64,000 nt of DNA from an uncultured Spirochaetaceae bacterium. GTDB lineage: Bacteria > Spirochaetota > Spirochaetia > Sphaerochaetales > Sphaerochaetaceae. Location of the stretch: assembly GCA_944389075.1 (NCBI GenBank), contig CALXLA010000024.1:1-64000 (forward strand), given 5' to 3'. A model generated the notes under the pieces. That model was not told the origin of the DNA. It worked only from the letters and a program-made list of their open reading frames with translations, and ran no database searches. Shown here in pieces: positions 52,831 through 61,819 of this stretch (position 1 is the first letter of the stretch; every line of letters starts with the position of its first letter). A program made the translations under genes and the position numbers.

Positions 52831-54103
52831 CGCGTTCCTCCGGCCCAGCATAAATCTGCCTTGGACGTCCGATCTTCAGGTATGGATCGTGCTTCCATTC
52901 AAGATAATGCGCGATCCATCCCGGTAGTCTTCCCATTGCGAACAGGACAGTGAACATCGACACGGGGATTCCCATCGCATGGAAGATTATGCCTGTATAG
53001 AAATCTACATTTGGGTAGAGATGCCGCTCTATGAAGTATGGATCTGAAGATGCTTTCTCTTCAAGCTCGACCGCGATTTCAAGAAGGGGATCTGAGCCAT
53101 TCGTGGTGTCAAGAACTTCCTTGCAGAGTTTCTTTGCGATTTTCGCACGTGGATCGAATGTCTTGTACACTCTGTGGCCAAATCCATATAGACGGAAAGG
53201 ATCGTCCTTTGACTTCGCTTTCTCTATTACACTGTCGATGCTCAGGCCTTCTGTATGGATTTTCGTAAGCATATCCATGACAGCCTGATTTGCACCTCCA
53301 TGTCTTGATCCCCATAATGCACAGCAGCCAGCAGCTACGGATGCATAGAGATTCGCCTCAGAAGAACCTACGAGGCGCACTGCGCTCGTTGAGCAGTTCT
53401 GCTCATGATCCGCATGGAGGATCAGGAGCTGGTTGAGGGCTTTGATGTGCACAGGACTGGGGGAGTAGTTGTTGACAGGTGTGTAGAACATCATGTTGAG
53501 GAAGTTCGCACAGTATGAATAGTTGTATTTCGGATCTACGAAATCGAGGCCATTCATCATCCTGTACGTGAATGCGGCAATAGTCCTCATCTTAGAGAGA
53601 AGGCGCGTGACAGTCAGATCGAGATTGTCCTCCGGGTCCTTGTCCTGCATCTCGGGATAGAATGCCGAAAGGGATGCTACCATTGCCGATAGAATCCCCA
53701 TAGGGTGGCCATCATTCGGGTATGCCCTGAAGAAATCCCTCATGTTCACATGGAGAAGTGAGTTCATGTTCAGGAGATTCTGATAGTTGATTCTTTCCTT
53801 CACAGTAGGGAGCATGCCTTTTATCAGAAGGTAGGCAACCTCGATGAAGTCACATTTCTCCACAAGGTCTTCGATATCATAGCCACGATAGCGGAGTATG
53901 CCTTTCTCACCATTTATGTAGCATATTGACGACATGCACGACCCTGTGTTCACGAATCCGGGGTCATATGTTATATATCCGGTCTCGGCTCTCAGTTTTG
54001 TTATATCGATGGATTTGTCGCCTGCATTGTCCGTGATTATATCGCAGAGGAATTCCCTGCCGTCGGATAAGACTATCTTTGCTCCGTTCCTGTTTCTGTA
54101 CAT
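52805..54103 (-). CDS. gltA: Citrate synthase
   Basis: A 432-aa type II citrate synthase joining oxaloacetate and acetyl-CoA. GILRYRGYDIEDL is at the N-terminal domain. LHADHEQNCSTSAVRLVGS and the catalytic His in GFGHRVYKTFDPRA are intact, as is YPNVDFYTGI with the catalytic Asp. It sits between a hydroxyacid dehydrogenase and HAD gene in one operon, opposite acn-icd. Confidence 0.94.
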   Translation of the reverse strand: MYRNRNGAKIVLSDGREFLCDIITDNAGDKSIDITKLRAETGYITYDPGFVNTGSCMSSICYINGEKGILRYRGYDIEDLVEKCDFIEVAYLLIKGMLPTVKERINYQNLLNMNSLLHVNMRDFFRAYPNDGHPMGILSAMVASLSAFYPEMQDKDPEDNLDLTVTRLLSKMRTIAAFTYRMMNGLDFVDPKYNYSYCANFLNMMFYTPVNNYSPSPVHIKALNQLLILHADHEQNCSTSAVRLVGSSEANLYASVAAGCCALWGSRHGGANQAVMDMLTKIHTEGLSIDSVIEKAKSKDDPFRLYGFGHRVYKTFDPRAKIAKKLCKEVLDTTNGSDPLLEIAVELEEKASSDPYFIERHLYPNVDFYTGIIFHAMGIPVSMFTVLFAMGRLPGWIAHYLEWKHDPYLKIGRPRQIYAGPEERDVIPIAER

Positions 54104-54990
54104 TAGAAGTCTTCACCTCCTGAAAGCGATTCAAGCGCCTTTACAAGCACCTGCGTGCCATCCTTTCCGTGGCCCTGTGCCTTTACAGCTTTGTAAAGCT
54201 CCCTTGTGAGCGCAAGCGATGGCAATGAAAGTCCCATTGCATCAGCTTCCTCTACGGCGATTGTCATATCCTTGATGAAATGGTCAACCATGAACCCCGG
54301 AGCATAGTCGCCTCTGAGGACGCGTGGTGCAAGATTGTCTAGGGTCCAGCATCCTGCAGCTCCCTTAGAGATGGTCGATACCATCTTGACGAGATCCAGC
54401 CCAGCCCTTGCTCCGTATACAAGAGCTTCTGAGACACCTGCCATCGTTCCTGCTATCACAATCTGGTTCGCCATCTTGGTGTGCTGTCCGGAACCGACTG
54501 GACCAAGGTGCGTGATATTCTTTCCCATTACGCTGAAATAGGGAAGAAGAACAGGAAAGATATCATCATCGCATCCGACCATGATTGAAAGGGTGCCTTC
54601 CCTTGCTCCTTTATCCCCGCCGGAGACAGGAGCATCGGCGAAGCGTGCTTTTCTGGAGGAAAGCGCTTTCTCTATCTTCTTCTCAAGTGATGGCTTTGTC
54701 GTCGTCATATCAACGAAGATGCTTTTTTCAGATGCGCCTTCCACAAGGCCGTTATCCCCAAGATAGACTTCCTCAACATCAGAAGGGAACCCAACTATGG
54801 TGAAAACCACATGCGTATTCTCAGCCACTTCTCTGGGAGTGCCGCACCAGTGTGCGCCTCTCTCTATCAGCGTGTTGGCTTTTGATTTCGTCCTGTTGTA
54901 GACAAAGAGATCATATCCTGCATCGATGAGCCTTGAAGCCATCGAGATACCCATGACACCGAGACCTATGAAACCAGCTTTTTTTTCCAT
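54103..54990 (-). CDS. 2-hydroxy-3-oxopropionate reductase / 3-hydroxyisobutyrate dehydrogenase-like
   Basis: A 295-aa beta-hydroxyacid dehydrogenase. The NAD-binding FIGLGVMGISMASRL (8-22), substrate-site DAPVSGGDKGAREGTLSIMVG, catalytic Lys in GSGQHTKMANQ and the C-terminal KDMTIAVEEA match the family. Whether it reduces tartronate semialdehyde or another acid is not clear. Its stop codon overlaps the citrate synthase ATG (TAATG). Confidence 0.87.
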   Translation of the reverse strand: MEKKAGFIGLGVMGISMASRLIDAGYDLFVYNRTKSKANTLIERGAHWCGTPREVAENTHVVFTIVGFPSDVEEVYLGDNGLVEGASEKSIFVDMTTTKPSLEKKIEKALSSRKARFADAPVSGGDKGAREGTLSIMVGCDDDIFPVLLPYFSVMGKNITHLGPVGSGQHTKMANQIVIAGTMAGVSEALVYGARAGLDLVKMVSTISKGAAGCWTLDNLAPRVLRGDYAPGFMVDHFIKDMTIAVEEADAMGLSLPSLALTRELYKAVKAQGHGKDGTQVLVKALESLSGGEDF

Positions 54991-55020
54991 GTGCTGATTT
55001 TAGCACTATTGGGGAGCAGA

Positions 55021-55052
55021 TAAAAGAAGAAGCCGCATCTTCATGCAGCTTC
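55021..55052 (-). terminator. Intrinsic terminator of the RND protein gene
   Basis: On the minus strand GAAGCTGCAT and ATGCGGCTTC pair over ten positions (one G-U) with loop GAAG, followed by TTCTTTTA. It begins nine bases after the RND stop and separates it from the citrate operon. Confidence 0.8.
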
Positions 55053-55060
55053 CGTAACTT

Positions 55061-57472
55061 TTATTCCTGTGGCTTCATCAGCCTTCTGCTGGAGATACCA
55101 TGTCCGATCTTGTCCAGGACAATGGCCACCGGCGGCATGAAGATCAGCGTGGATACCATGCAGCTCACGAGGCTGATGCTCATCAGCATTCCGAAGTATC
55201 TTATCGGTGTGTAGCTTGCGAAAGTAAGCATCATCATGCCAGCTACGATAGATGCTGTGGAAAGGAATATTGGCCTTCCTGTCTCTATGAGTGTCTTCTC
55301 GATCAGAGGACGCATCATGAGCTCATTATGCTTGAGCATGTTTCTTCTCAGTCGGAGCATGTAATGTATTGCATAGTCACATCCTGTGCCTATTACCGCT
55401 GAAGAGAAGCACACCGTGACGATATCGAATGGGATATCGAGGATGTACATGAATATGTAATTGATCATGATTCCGCTCATTACCGGAATGAGTATGAGTA
55501 TCGTGCTTCTGAGCGAGCGGAATGTGATCAGTCCGATGATGAACACGATGGCAAAGGAGAGTACCGTGCTTATATTCATGTCGTTCATCAGACGCTCAGA
55601 GAACTTGATGCTGATTATAGGATAGCCATGGACAGCAACCTCTGTTCCTTCAGGAAGAAGCCCGAGCTTTTCGACGATCTTCTCATATACGCGTTCACCA
55701 CTTGCGATGGTCATGAGATCCTTATCCACTGAATCCCAGTTCTGGATTGTGAGAGTGATCGAATTGCCATCATCGCTGATGAGTCTTGATGCCAGATCTC
55801 CAACTACGTCCCTCATCATCATCACATAGCGCGAAAGAAGGTTCAGAAGACCATTTGAGGCAGGTATTCCTTCTTCTCCAGTCATTGTCCTGTTAGCGAA
55901 TGAGACATAGGAAGGGAATGAGATTATCTGTGTTATATCAGGGCTTTCCTTGATTGCCTCCTCGAACTGCCAGACCTTCGTCAGGTTCTCTGATTTGAGG
56001 AAATATCCATCAGGAGAGCCTTCTGGTGCCGTTATCGTGACCTCGAATGGGTTACTGCTCTGCATCTTTGATGACAGGTACATTGAATCGTTCCAGAATG
56101 GGTCATCCTCAGGGAAGTAAGACATGTAGTTCGAGTTGATTGGGATATCGTCTCTGATGAATGCGAATGCGATGACCACCGCGATTAGCACGATTATGAA
56201 TACTGGCCAGAACTTCGATACGGTTCTTGCGAGCGCTCCTATGAACTTGCCGAAGAAGTTGTCCTTATATGCCTGGACTTTCGATTTCTTCGGTTCTGGA
56301 AGAAGGATCATAAGGGCAGGAAGATAGGTGCATGCAAGGATTGCGCAGTATGTCACGCCTATAGAGACTGAGATGCCGAATTCTACAAGTCCCTGAGTAT
56401 CTGAGATGCAGAGACAGAGAAAGCCACCGATATCCGTGATACATGCAAGCACGATTGTCTTGGAAATTCTCTTCGTGGATTCGATCGGATCGACATGCCC
56501 GTATTCAGCCAGACCTGCGAAATATTCATTCAGGACGTGGATGGAGTAGGCTGAGCCGAGCGTGATGACCATGCATGGTGTTATGATGTTGAGAAGGTTT
56601 ATGTCCATACCCAGCAGCACCATCGTACCGAATGTCCAGATGAGGCTTATTATGGAAAGCGACATCGGAATGAGAACCGAACGCTTTGTCCTGAAGCAGA
56701 GGAAGAAGACTATGAGTATTACTATAAGACAGAGAATTACAAGCCTTACAAGGTCTAGCTGGAGATAGTCAAATACCCTCTGGTTCAGTACTGCACCACC
56801 ATGGATAACAACTTTGAGACCTGCATCGCGGAGAGGCTGTACCATCTGGCCGAATTCTTCTAGCCTTTCTTTGGAGACATGTGTCATCGGGAAAGAGAAA
56901 ACCAGTCCATGCTTATCAATGCTTACGAGGAATGATGGCATGATAGGGTCATTCATGATCCTGTCGTGAAGTATCTGGGCTTCTTCCTCGGTCCATACAC
57001 CATCGGTATCTGGAGATACAGGGACTGTTCCCAGCCTTGATCCTATCTTCTCAAATGTGATGAAATCAAGAGCAGAACTTGATTCGCGCATTTCATCAGT
57101 TTCTTCCAGCGTTTTTATTACACTGGAAATCAGATTGAGCTTCTCTACAGTGTAGATGTCCTCACCCTCTACATATACAGTATATGAATCTGTAGCTGCG
57201 GGTTCAGCATCCGCATCTTGAGGAGTTTCCTCGGCAGGGGCAGGTTCTGCTTTTTCTGCAGAATCATTTCCGCTGCTTCTTGAGAGCGTCACGGACTGGC
57301 CTGAAACACCTCCCTGATAGTAATCGGTATCATCACCCCATGGGAGGAATTCGTTGTAATCTGCATTCAGTACGATTCTGGAAGCAAGCCCAAGCATGAT
57401 CAATGTCAGAACAGCGACAACAACAATCACGCCCTTTGCATGCCGCCCGATGAAATTGAGAAATCTATTCAC
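55061..57472 (-). CDS. RND/MMPL-family membrane protein
   Basis: An 803-aa RND-superfamily protein of the MMPL/HpnN type. It has an N-terminal membrane segment (about 14-34), a large extracytoplasmic domain starting near NADYNEF with a low-complexity acidic stretch rich in Ala/Pro/Glu (about 65-95), and a five-segment cluster. A second half repeats this, ending in GTGCDYAIHYMLRL. It probably exports or moves lipids or hydrophobic compounds. GTG 57472 has AAGGGAG five bases upstream, better than ATG 57493. Confidence 0.85.
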   Translation of the reverse strand: MNRFLNFIGRHAKGVIVVVAVLTLIMLGLASRIVLNADYNEFLPWGDDTDYYQGGVSGQSVTLSRSSGNDSAEKAEPAPAEETPQDADAEPAATDSYTVYVEGEDIYTVEKLNLISSVIKTLEETDEMRESSSALDFITFEKIGSRLGTVPVSPDTDGVWTEEEAQILHDRIMNDPIMPSFLVSIDKHGLVFSFPMTHVSKERLEEFGQMVQPLRDAGLKVVIHGGAVLNQRVFDYLQLDLVRLVILCLIVILIVFFLCFRTKRSVLIPMSLSIISLIWTFGTMVLLGMDINLLNIITPCMVITLGSAYSIHVLNEYFAGLAEYGHVDPIESTKRISKTIVLACITDIGGFLCLCISDTQGLVEFGISVSIGVTYCAILACTYLPALMILLPEPKKSKVQAYKDNFFGKFIGALARTVSKFWPVFIIVLIAVVIAFAFIRDDIPINSNYMSYFPEDDPFWNDSMYLSSKMQSSNPFEVTITAPEGSPDGYFLKSENLTKVWQFEEAIKESPDITQIISFPSYVSFANRTMTGEEGIPASNGLLNLLSRYVMMMRDVVGDLASRLISDDGNSITLTIQNWDSVDKDLMTIASGERVYEKIVEKLGLLPEGTEVAVHGYPIISIKFSERLMNDMNISTVLSFAIVFIIGLITFRSLRSTILILIPVMSGIMINYIFMYILDIPFDIVTVCFSSAVIGTGCDYAIHYMLRLRRNMLKHNELMMRPLIEKTLIETGRPIFLSTASIVAGMMMLTFASYTPIRYFGMLMSISLVSCMVSTLIFMPPVAIVLDKIGHGISSRRLMKPQE

Positions 57473-57511
57473 TAAGTCTCCCTTGAAAATCAATAATCCA
57501 ATCTAACTTAT

Positions 57512-57528
57512 ATACCATATGATGGTAT
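57512..57528. promoter_or_regulatory. Palindrome upstream of the RND gene
   Basis: ATACCAT-ATG-ATGGTAT has perfect seven-base arms and lies 40 bases upstream of the GTG start, where a TetR- or MarR-like repressor would sit. No such regulator gene is adjacent. Confidence 0.4.
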
Positions 57529-57720
57529 TTCACAATAGATGGAAAAATGTACTTTTCATGTACTCTGGTTTCTATATCATCAATGGTCCAAACCTATATT
57601 TGCTAAACAGATGACGATGCCAGAAGTTACGTTTGCCGCATGTCTACAACAAAACTACATTTTTCTTATTTGATTTTATCAATTATGATATATTATCAAT
57701 ATAATTATTATATCTATTAA

Positions 57721-58335
57721 CTATGATTCCGATGCGAAACTGATGATGGATTTTAAGGGAAGGCCCACGACAGTTGTCCAGTCGCCATAGATTCTATCGA
57801 CAAGAGTGTATCCCGTCTTCTGCAGCCGATAGCCTCCAGCGGCACCTTCCCATTCTCCAGTGGCGATATATGCCATGATTTCAGCATCGCTGAGTGTGCG
57901 GAAGACGACATCGGCAGTGTCGACGATTACAGCAGCGTCCTTACCGGGAAGCTTTATGCCGGCCGCACTGATGACACGCTGCCTTCTGCCTGAGAGATTT
58001 CCAAGCATGGCATATGCATCTGCTTCATCTGAAGGCTTTCCGAGAAGCTCTTCATCGATAAGCACAAGAGTGTCTGCCGCTATAGCTGGAATGTCATCCC
58101 TGTATTCATTGGATGATAGATAGGCCTCCATCTTTCTTCTGGCAATGCTCCTTACAATCTCCTCAGGAGTATCTCCTATACGGGATTCATCTGCTTCCGG
58201 TATGAAAACGGAGACATCGACACCGGCATCCTCAAGAAGCTTTTTCCTGTTGGGGGAGGATGATGCGAGGATGACTTTGCTGAAAAGCGATGAGAATTCC
58301 AGCTGTATGCGGTCAGGTTCAGCTATTCTCTGCAT
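57721..58335 (-). CDS. maf: Maf-like nucleoside triphosphate pyrophosphatase
   Basis: A 204-aa house-cleaning pyrophosphatase that hydrolyses modified or excess dTTP/UTP. ILASSSPNRKKLLEDAGV binds the phosphates; AADTLVLIDEELLGKP, SGRRQRVISAA and GGYRLQKTGYTLVDRI follow. ATG 58335 has GGAGG upstream and overlaps the end of the ABC-F gene; the longer frame belongs to that gene's shadow. Confidence 0.92.
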   Translation of the reverse strand: MQRIAEPDRIQLEFSSLFSKVILASSSPNRKKLLEDAGVDVSVFIPEADESRIGDTPEEIVRSIARRKMEAYLSSNEYRDDIPAIAADTLVLIDEELLGKPSDEADAYAMLGNLSGRRQRVISAAGIKLPGKDAAVIVDTADVVFRTLSDAEIMAYIATGEWEGAAGGYRLQKTGYTLVDRIYGDWTTVVGLPLKSIISFASES

Positions 58336-60238
58336 TGAGTGCCTCCAGCTCTTCGGATATAGCAAGCCAGTTTTCCTCGATGCCGTTCTTCTCATCGTCA
58401 AGCTTCTGCTTTCTCTCAAGAAGCGAGTTTATCTTCGTTGCATCTGAATAGTTCTCCGGCTTTTCTATTTCTTCATTTAATTTGCTTATTTCTGCCGAAA
58501 GCCTTTCTATCGCATCAAGTGCTTCTTCTGATTGCCTTTCAAGGCTTCTGATCCTGTTGCGCCTTGTCTTGTTCTCCTGATGAGCAGCAGCTTTCTGCGG
58601 TTCTGAGGCTTTCTTTTCGGGTTTTTTTATCTGGAACTGCGCTTCCTTTTCAGCAATCTTATATTCAAAGTAATCATAGTCGCCATCGAAGAACTCAGGA
58701 CCATCTTCCGTGAGATAGAGTATCCTTGTCGCAAGATTCTTTATGAAATGCCTGTCATGGCTTACGAATATGACTGTGCCTCCATATTTCCTTATGGCTT
58801 CAAGGAGCATTTCCTTTGCATTGATATCAAGATGATTTGTAGGTTCATCGAGCAAGAGGAGGTTCGATGGATGGAGAAGGATCTTAAGCAGTGCAAGACG
58901 TGATTTCTCTCCACCTGAAAGCACTGATACCTTCTTGAATACATCATCATCCGAGAACAGAAATGAGCCCAGAAGGTTCCTGATGCCGGGGATATCCTTT
59001 GTATCTGCGTTTTCCTCAGCTTCCTCAAGGACCGTATTCTCTGGATTGAGCGTATTCTCGGTATCCTGGGCAAAATATGCCTTCTTCACACCCGCACCAT
59101 CGATGATAGATCCTGAGAAGTCAGTGTCGGCTCCGGCTAGCATCCTCAGAAGCGTTGATTTCCCGGATCCGTTCCGTCCTGTTATCGCAAGGCGCTCTCC
59201 TTTCGATACGAGAAATGAGAAATCGCTGTAAATCACATTGCTTCCATATGCTTTCGTGACATTCACAGCCTTCAGGACATCATTGCCGCTATGAGGGGAT
59301 GGAGGGAATGTGAAAGAAAGCTTCCTGAGATGAGCAGGTATCTCTATAAGTTCCATTTTATCAAGAGCCTTGATTCTTGATTGCACCTGCTTTGACTTCG
59401 TTGCCTTATAACGGAAACGTTCTATGAATACTTCAGTCCTTTCTATCTCTTCCTGCTGTTTCCTCGCACGTTTCTCAAGTTCCTTTATTTCCTCTTCGCG
59501 TTTTATCGTATAGGTTGTGTAGTTCCCTGAATAGCGTGTCAGATGGCCATTGAAAAGCTCATATACCTCGCTTACTAGATCATCAAGGAAGTTCTGGTCA
59601 TGAGAGACGACCATCAGACCACCTTCGAATGCTTTCAGGTATTCCTCAAGCCAGACAAGAGCCTCGATATCAAGATAGTTCGTAGGCTCATCGAGAAACA
59701 GGAAGTCGGGATTCTCTGCAAGGATCCTTGCGAGCGCTATCCTCATCTGATAGCCACCGCTGAATGTGGATGCCTTCCTGTCCATATCCGTCATAGAGAA
59801 TCCAAGACCTAGAAGTATCGACTCGATACGGCTTTTCCTTTCGTAGTAACCTGAATCTATGAGCAGATCGTGGCATTCAGCAAGACGCTCTGCTGCCTGA
59901 AGAGAGCCTTTCTCTGTTTCAGATTCCAATGCTGCAATCTCGTCGAGAATCGCATCAAAGCGCTTGAAACCCTCTTCCGCCGCCTCATATACAGTCAGGT
60001 CAGGGAGTACGATATCGGACTGGGGCAGATATGATATACGGCAGCCTTTAGTGATTGAGAAAGATGCGGAATCCGCCTTTGTGTCGCCGGAGATGACCTT
60101 GAGCAGAGTTGATTTTCCAGAACCATTTGCTCCGGCAAGAGCTGCCCGCGTCTTTTCATTCATATTGAATCCGATATCTTTCAGTATCTCACGTTCCCCG
60201 AAAGAGAGGGAGATTCCCTGTATCTGAAGCGTTTTCAT
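58319..60238 (-). CDS. ABC-F family ATPase
   Basis: A 639-aa tandem-ATPase ABC-F protein. Domain 1 has Walker A GANGSGKST and signature FSGGYQMRIALARIL; domain 2 GRNGSGKST and LSGGEKSRLALLKIL; both have LLDEPTN/FLDEPTN. The linker coiled coil is KRARKQQEEIE-like, and the C-terminus is a charged helical coil. It is likely a ribosome-associated translation factor. Paralogous to the ABC-F at 4.4-6.3 kb. ATG 60238 is chosen by family start; the longer frame adds unrelated residues. Confidence 0.88.
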   Translation of the reverse strand: MKTLQIQGISLSFGEREILKDIGFNMNEKTRAALAGANGSGKSTLLKVISGDTKADSASFSITKGCRISYLPQSDIVLPDLTVYEAAEEGFKRFDAILDEIAALESETEKGSLQAAERLAECHDLLIDSGYYERKSRIESILLGLGFSMTDMDRKASTFSGGYQMRIALARILAENPDFLFLDEPTNYLDIEALVWLEEYLKAFEGGLMVVSHDQNFLDDLVSEVYELFNGHLTRYSGNYTTYTIKREEEIKELEKRARKQQEEIERTEVFIERFRYKATKSKQVQSRIKALDKMELIEIPAHLRKLSFTFPPSPHSGNDVLKAVNVTKAYGSNVIYSDFSFLVSKGERLAITGRNGSGKSTLLRMLAGADTDFSGSIIDGAGVKKAYFAQDTENTLNPENTVLEEAEENADTKDIPGIRNLLGSFLFSDDDVFKKVSVLSGGEKSRLALLKILLHPSNLLLLDEPTNHLDINAKEMLLEAIRKYGGTVIFVSHDRHFIKNLATRILYLTEDGPEFFDGDYDYFEYKIAEKEAQFQIKKPEKKASEPQKAAAHQENKTRRNRIRSLERQSEEALDAIERLSAEISKLNEEIEKPENYSDATKINSLLERKQKLDDEKNGIEENWLAISEELEALNAENS

Positions 60239-60367
60239 ATCCGAGCGACATATTAAGTGAAAAGCTATGATAAAGACAACCGATGATTGCATTGAATGAC
60301 TGTGATGAATATAATCATGATGATATTTTGTGAATAACAATAGTATATTTATGCAAGGAGCCTTAAT

Positions 60368-61819
60368 TTGATTTGTCTTACGCTATCATCAAAGACGCTT
60401 GCTGGATGCTGCGATGAGATCCGCCGCAACAGGGACTATATAGATATCGCTGAACTTCGTCTTGATTTGCTTGATGAGAAGGAAGCTCTGGATGCAAAGC
60501 AGTTTCCTACGATGACTGATGTTCCTGTCATCCTCACATTCAGGCGTGTGTCTGATGGAGGGAAATGCAGTCTTTCCGAGCGTGCGCGCAAGCAGATTCT
60601 CCTTTCAGCCCTTGATGGCGATTTCGCTTATGTCGATATCGAAGAGGATGTGAAGAAGAACGAGGTCGAGGCGAAGGCAAGAGAGCGGGGCATCAGGATA
60701 ATCAGGTCCTTCCATGACTTTGACGGAGTTCCTGAAGATATTTACTCAAGGATCCACAAGCTCATTGAACGAGGAGATGTCGCAAAGGCGGCTGTCACTC
60801 CGCATTCAATTCAGGATGTGCTTACTCTTTTCAGAATTGCCGATGAGCTGAAGGGTATCCCCAAGATCATCGTAGGAATGGGAGAGTGGGGAATCCCTCT
60901 GAGGATTCTTTATGCACGTGCGGGTTCTTTGCTGACATTTGCCTGCGATGGAGAGCCGATTGCGCCAGGCCAGATATCTGCCAGGGAGCTGAAGCTGCTC
61001 TACAGAGCAGATAAGGTCGATGACAGGACCGCTATATATGGAATCATAGGAAATCCCGTTCTCCATACATCATCTCCAGCGATACATAATCCAGGATTCC
61101 ATGCAATCAACTATAATGCCATCTATCTTCCTTTCCTTGTCGATAATATCAGGCATTTCTTCACACTTGCCGAGTATCTGAGGATGAGGGGATTCTCCGT
61201 CACGATTCCATTCAAGAAGGACGTGCTGATGTATCTTGGGAATATAACAAGGGAAGTCAAGCAGATAGGATCATGCAATACCGTCATCAGAGTCCCCGGT
61301 ATGTGGAAAGGGATGAATACGGATTACTATGGATTCCTTCATCCGATACTGAAGGACATAGAGTCTGGCAGGATAAGCACTGCTCTTGTCATAGGTGCAG
61401 GAGGTGCATCACAGGCCATTGTCTGGGCACTCAGGAACAGGGGGGTGAAGGTGACTATCCTGAACAGGACGCTTTCCCGTGCAGAGAGTCTCGCGACGCT
61501 TAATCTCTGTGAGTACGACACGTTGGAGAATGCACGCAAATATGAGGGACAGGTAGATCTGATTGTCCAGACAACATCTGTAGGACTCTATCCTGATTTC
61601 GATGCGAACCCGATAGAAGGTTTTGTGTTCAGCGGAAAGGAGATTGTCTATGACATCATCTACAAACCCAGGATGACGAAGCTTCTGAGGGTCGCGGAGG
61701 CTGCGGGCTGCACACTCCATTATGGCGAGGAGATGCTTCTGGAGCAGGGTAAGCTCCAGTTCGAGCTATTTACCGGATATCATTATCCTAATGATGCTGA
61801 TTACTCAGCTTTCGCCTGA
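60368..61819 (+). CDS. aroDE: Fused 3-dehydroquinate dehydratase (type I) - shikimate dehydrogenase
   Basis: A 483-aa bifunctional shikimate-pathway enzyme. Residues 1-215 are type I dehydroquinase: AELRLDLLD, IIRSFHDFDG with the catalytic His, and VAKAAVTPHS with the Schiff-base Lys. Residues 225-483 are shikimate dehydrogenase: GIIGNPVLHTSSPAIHN, catalytic Lys in VTIPFKKDV, GMNTDYYGF and NADP-binding LVIGAGGASQAI. The start is TTG 60368, with AGGAG seven bases upstream. The 3' end overlaps the convergent gene by 15 bases. Confidence 0.92.
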   Translation: MICLTLSSKTLAGCCDEIRRNRDYIDIAELRLDLLDEKEALDAKQFPTMTDVPVILTFRRVSDGGKCSLSERARKQILLSALDGDFAYVDIEEDVKKNEVEAKARERGIRIIRSFHDFDGVPEDIYSRIHKLIERGDVAKAAVTPHSIQDVLTLFRIADELKGIPKIIVGMGEWGIPLRILYARAGSLLTFACDGEPIAPGQISARELKLLYRADKVDDRTAIYGIIGNPVLHTSSPAIHNPGFHAINYNAIYLPFLVDNIRHFFTLAEYLRMRGFSVTIPFKKDVLMYLGNITREVKQIGSCNTVIRVPGMWKGMNTDYYGFLHPILKDIESGRISTALVIGAGGASQAIVWALRNRGVKVTILNRTLSRAESLATLNLCEYDTLENARKYEGQVDLIVQTTSVGLYPDFDANPIEGFVFSGKEIVYDIIYKPRMTKLLRVAEAAGCTLHYGEEMLLEQGKLQFELFTGYHYPNDADYSAFA

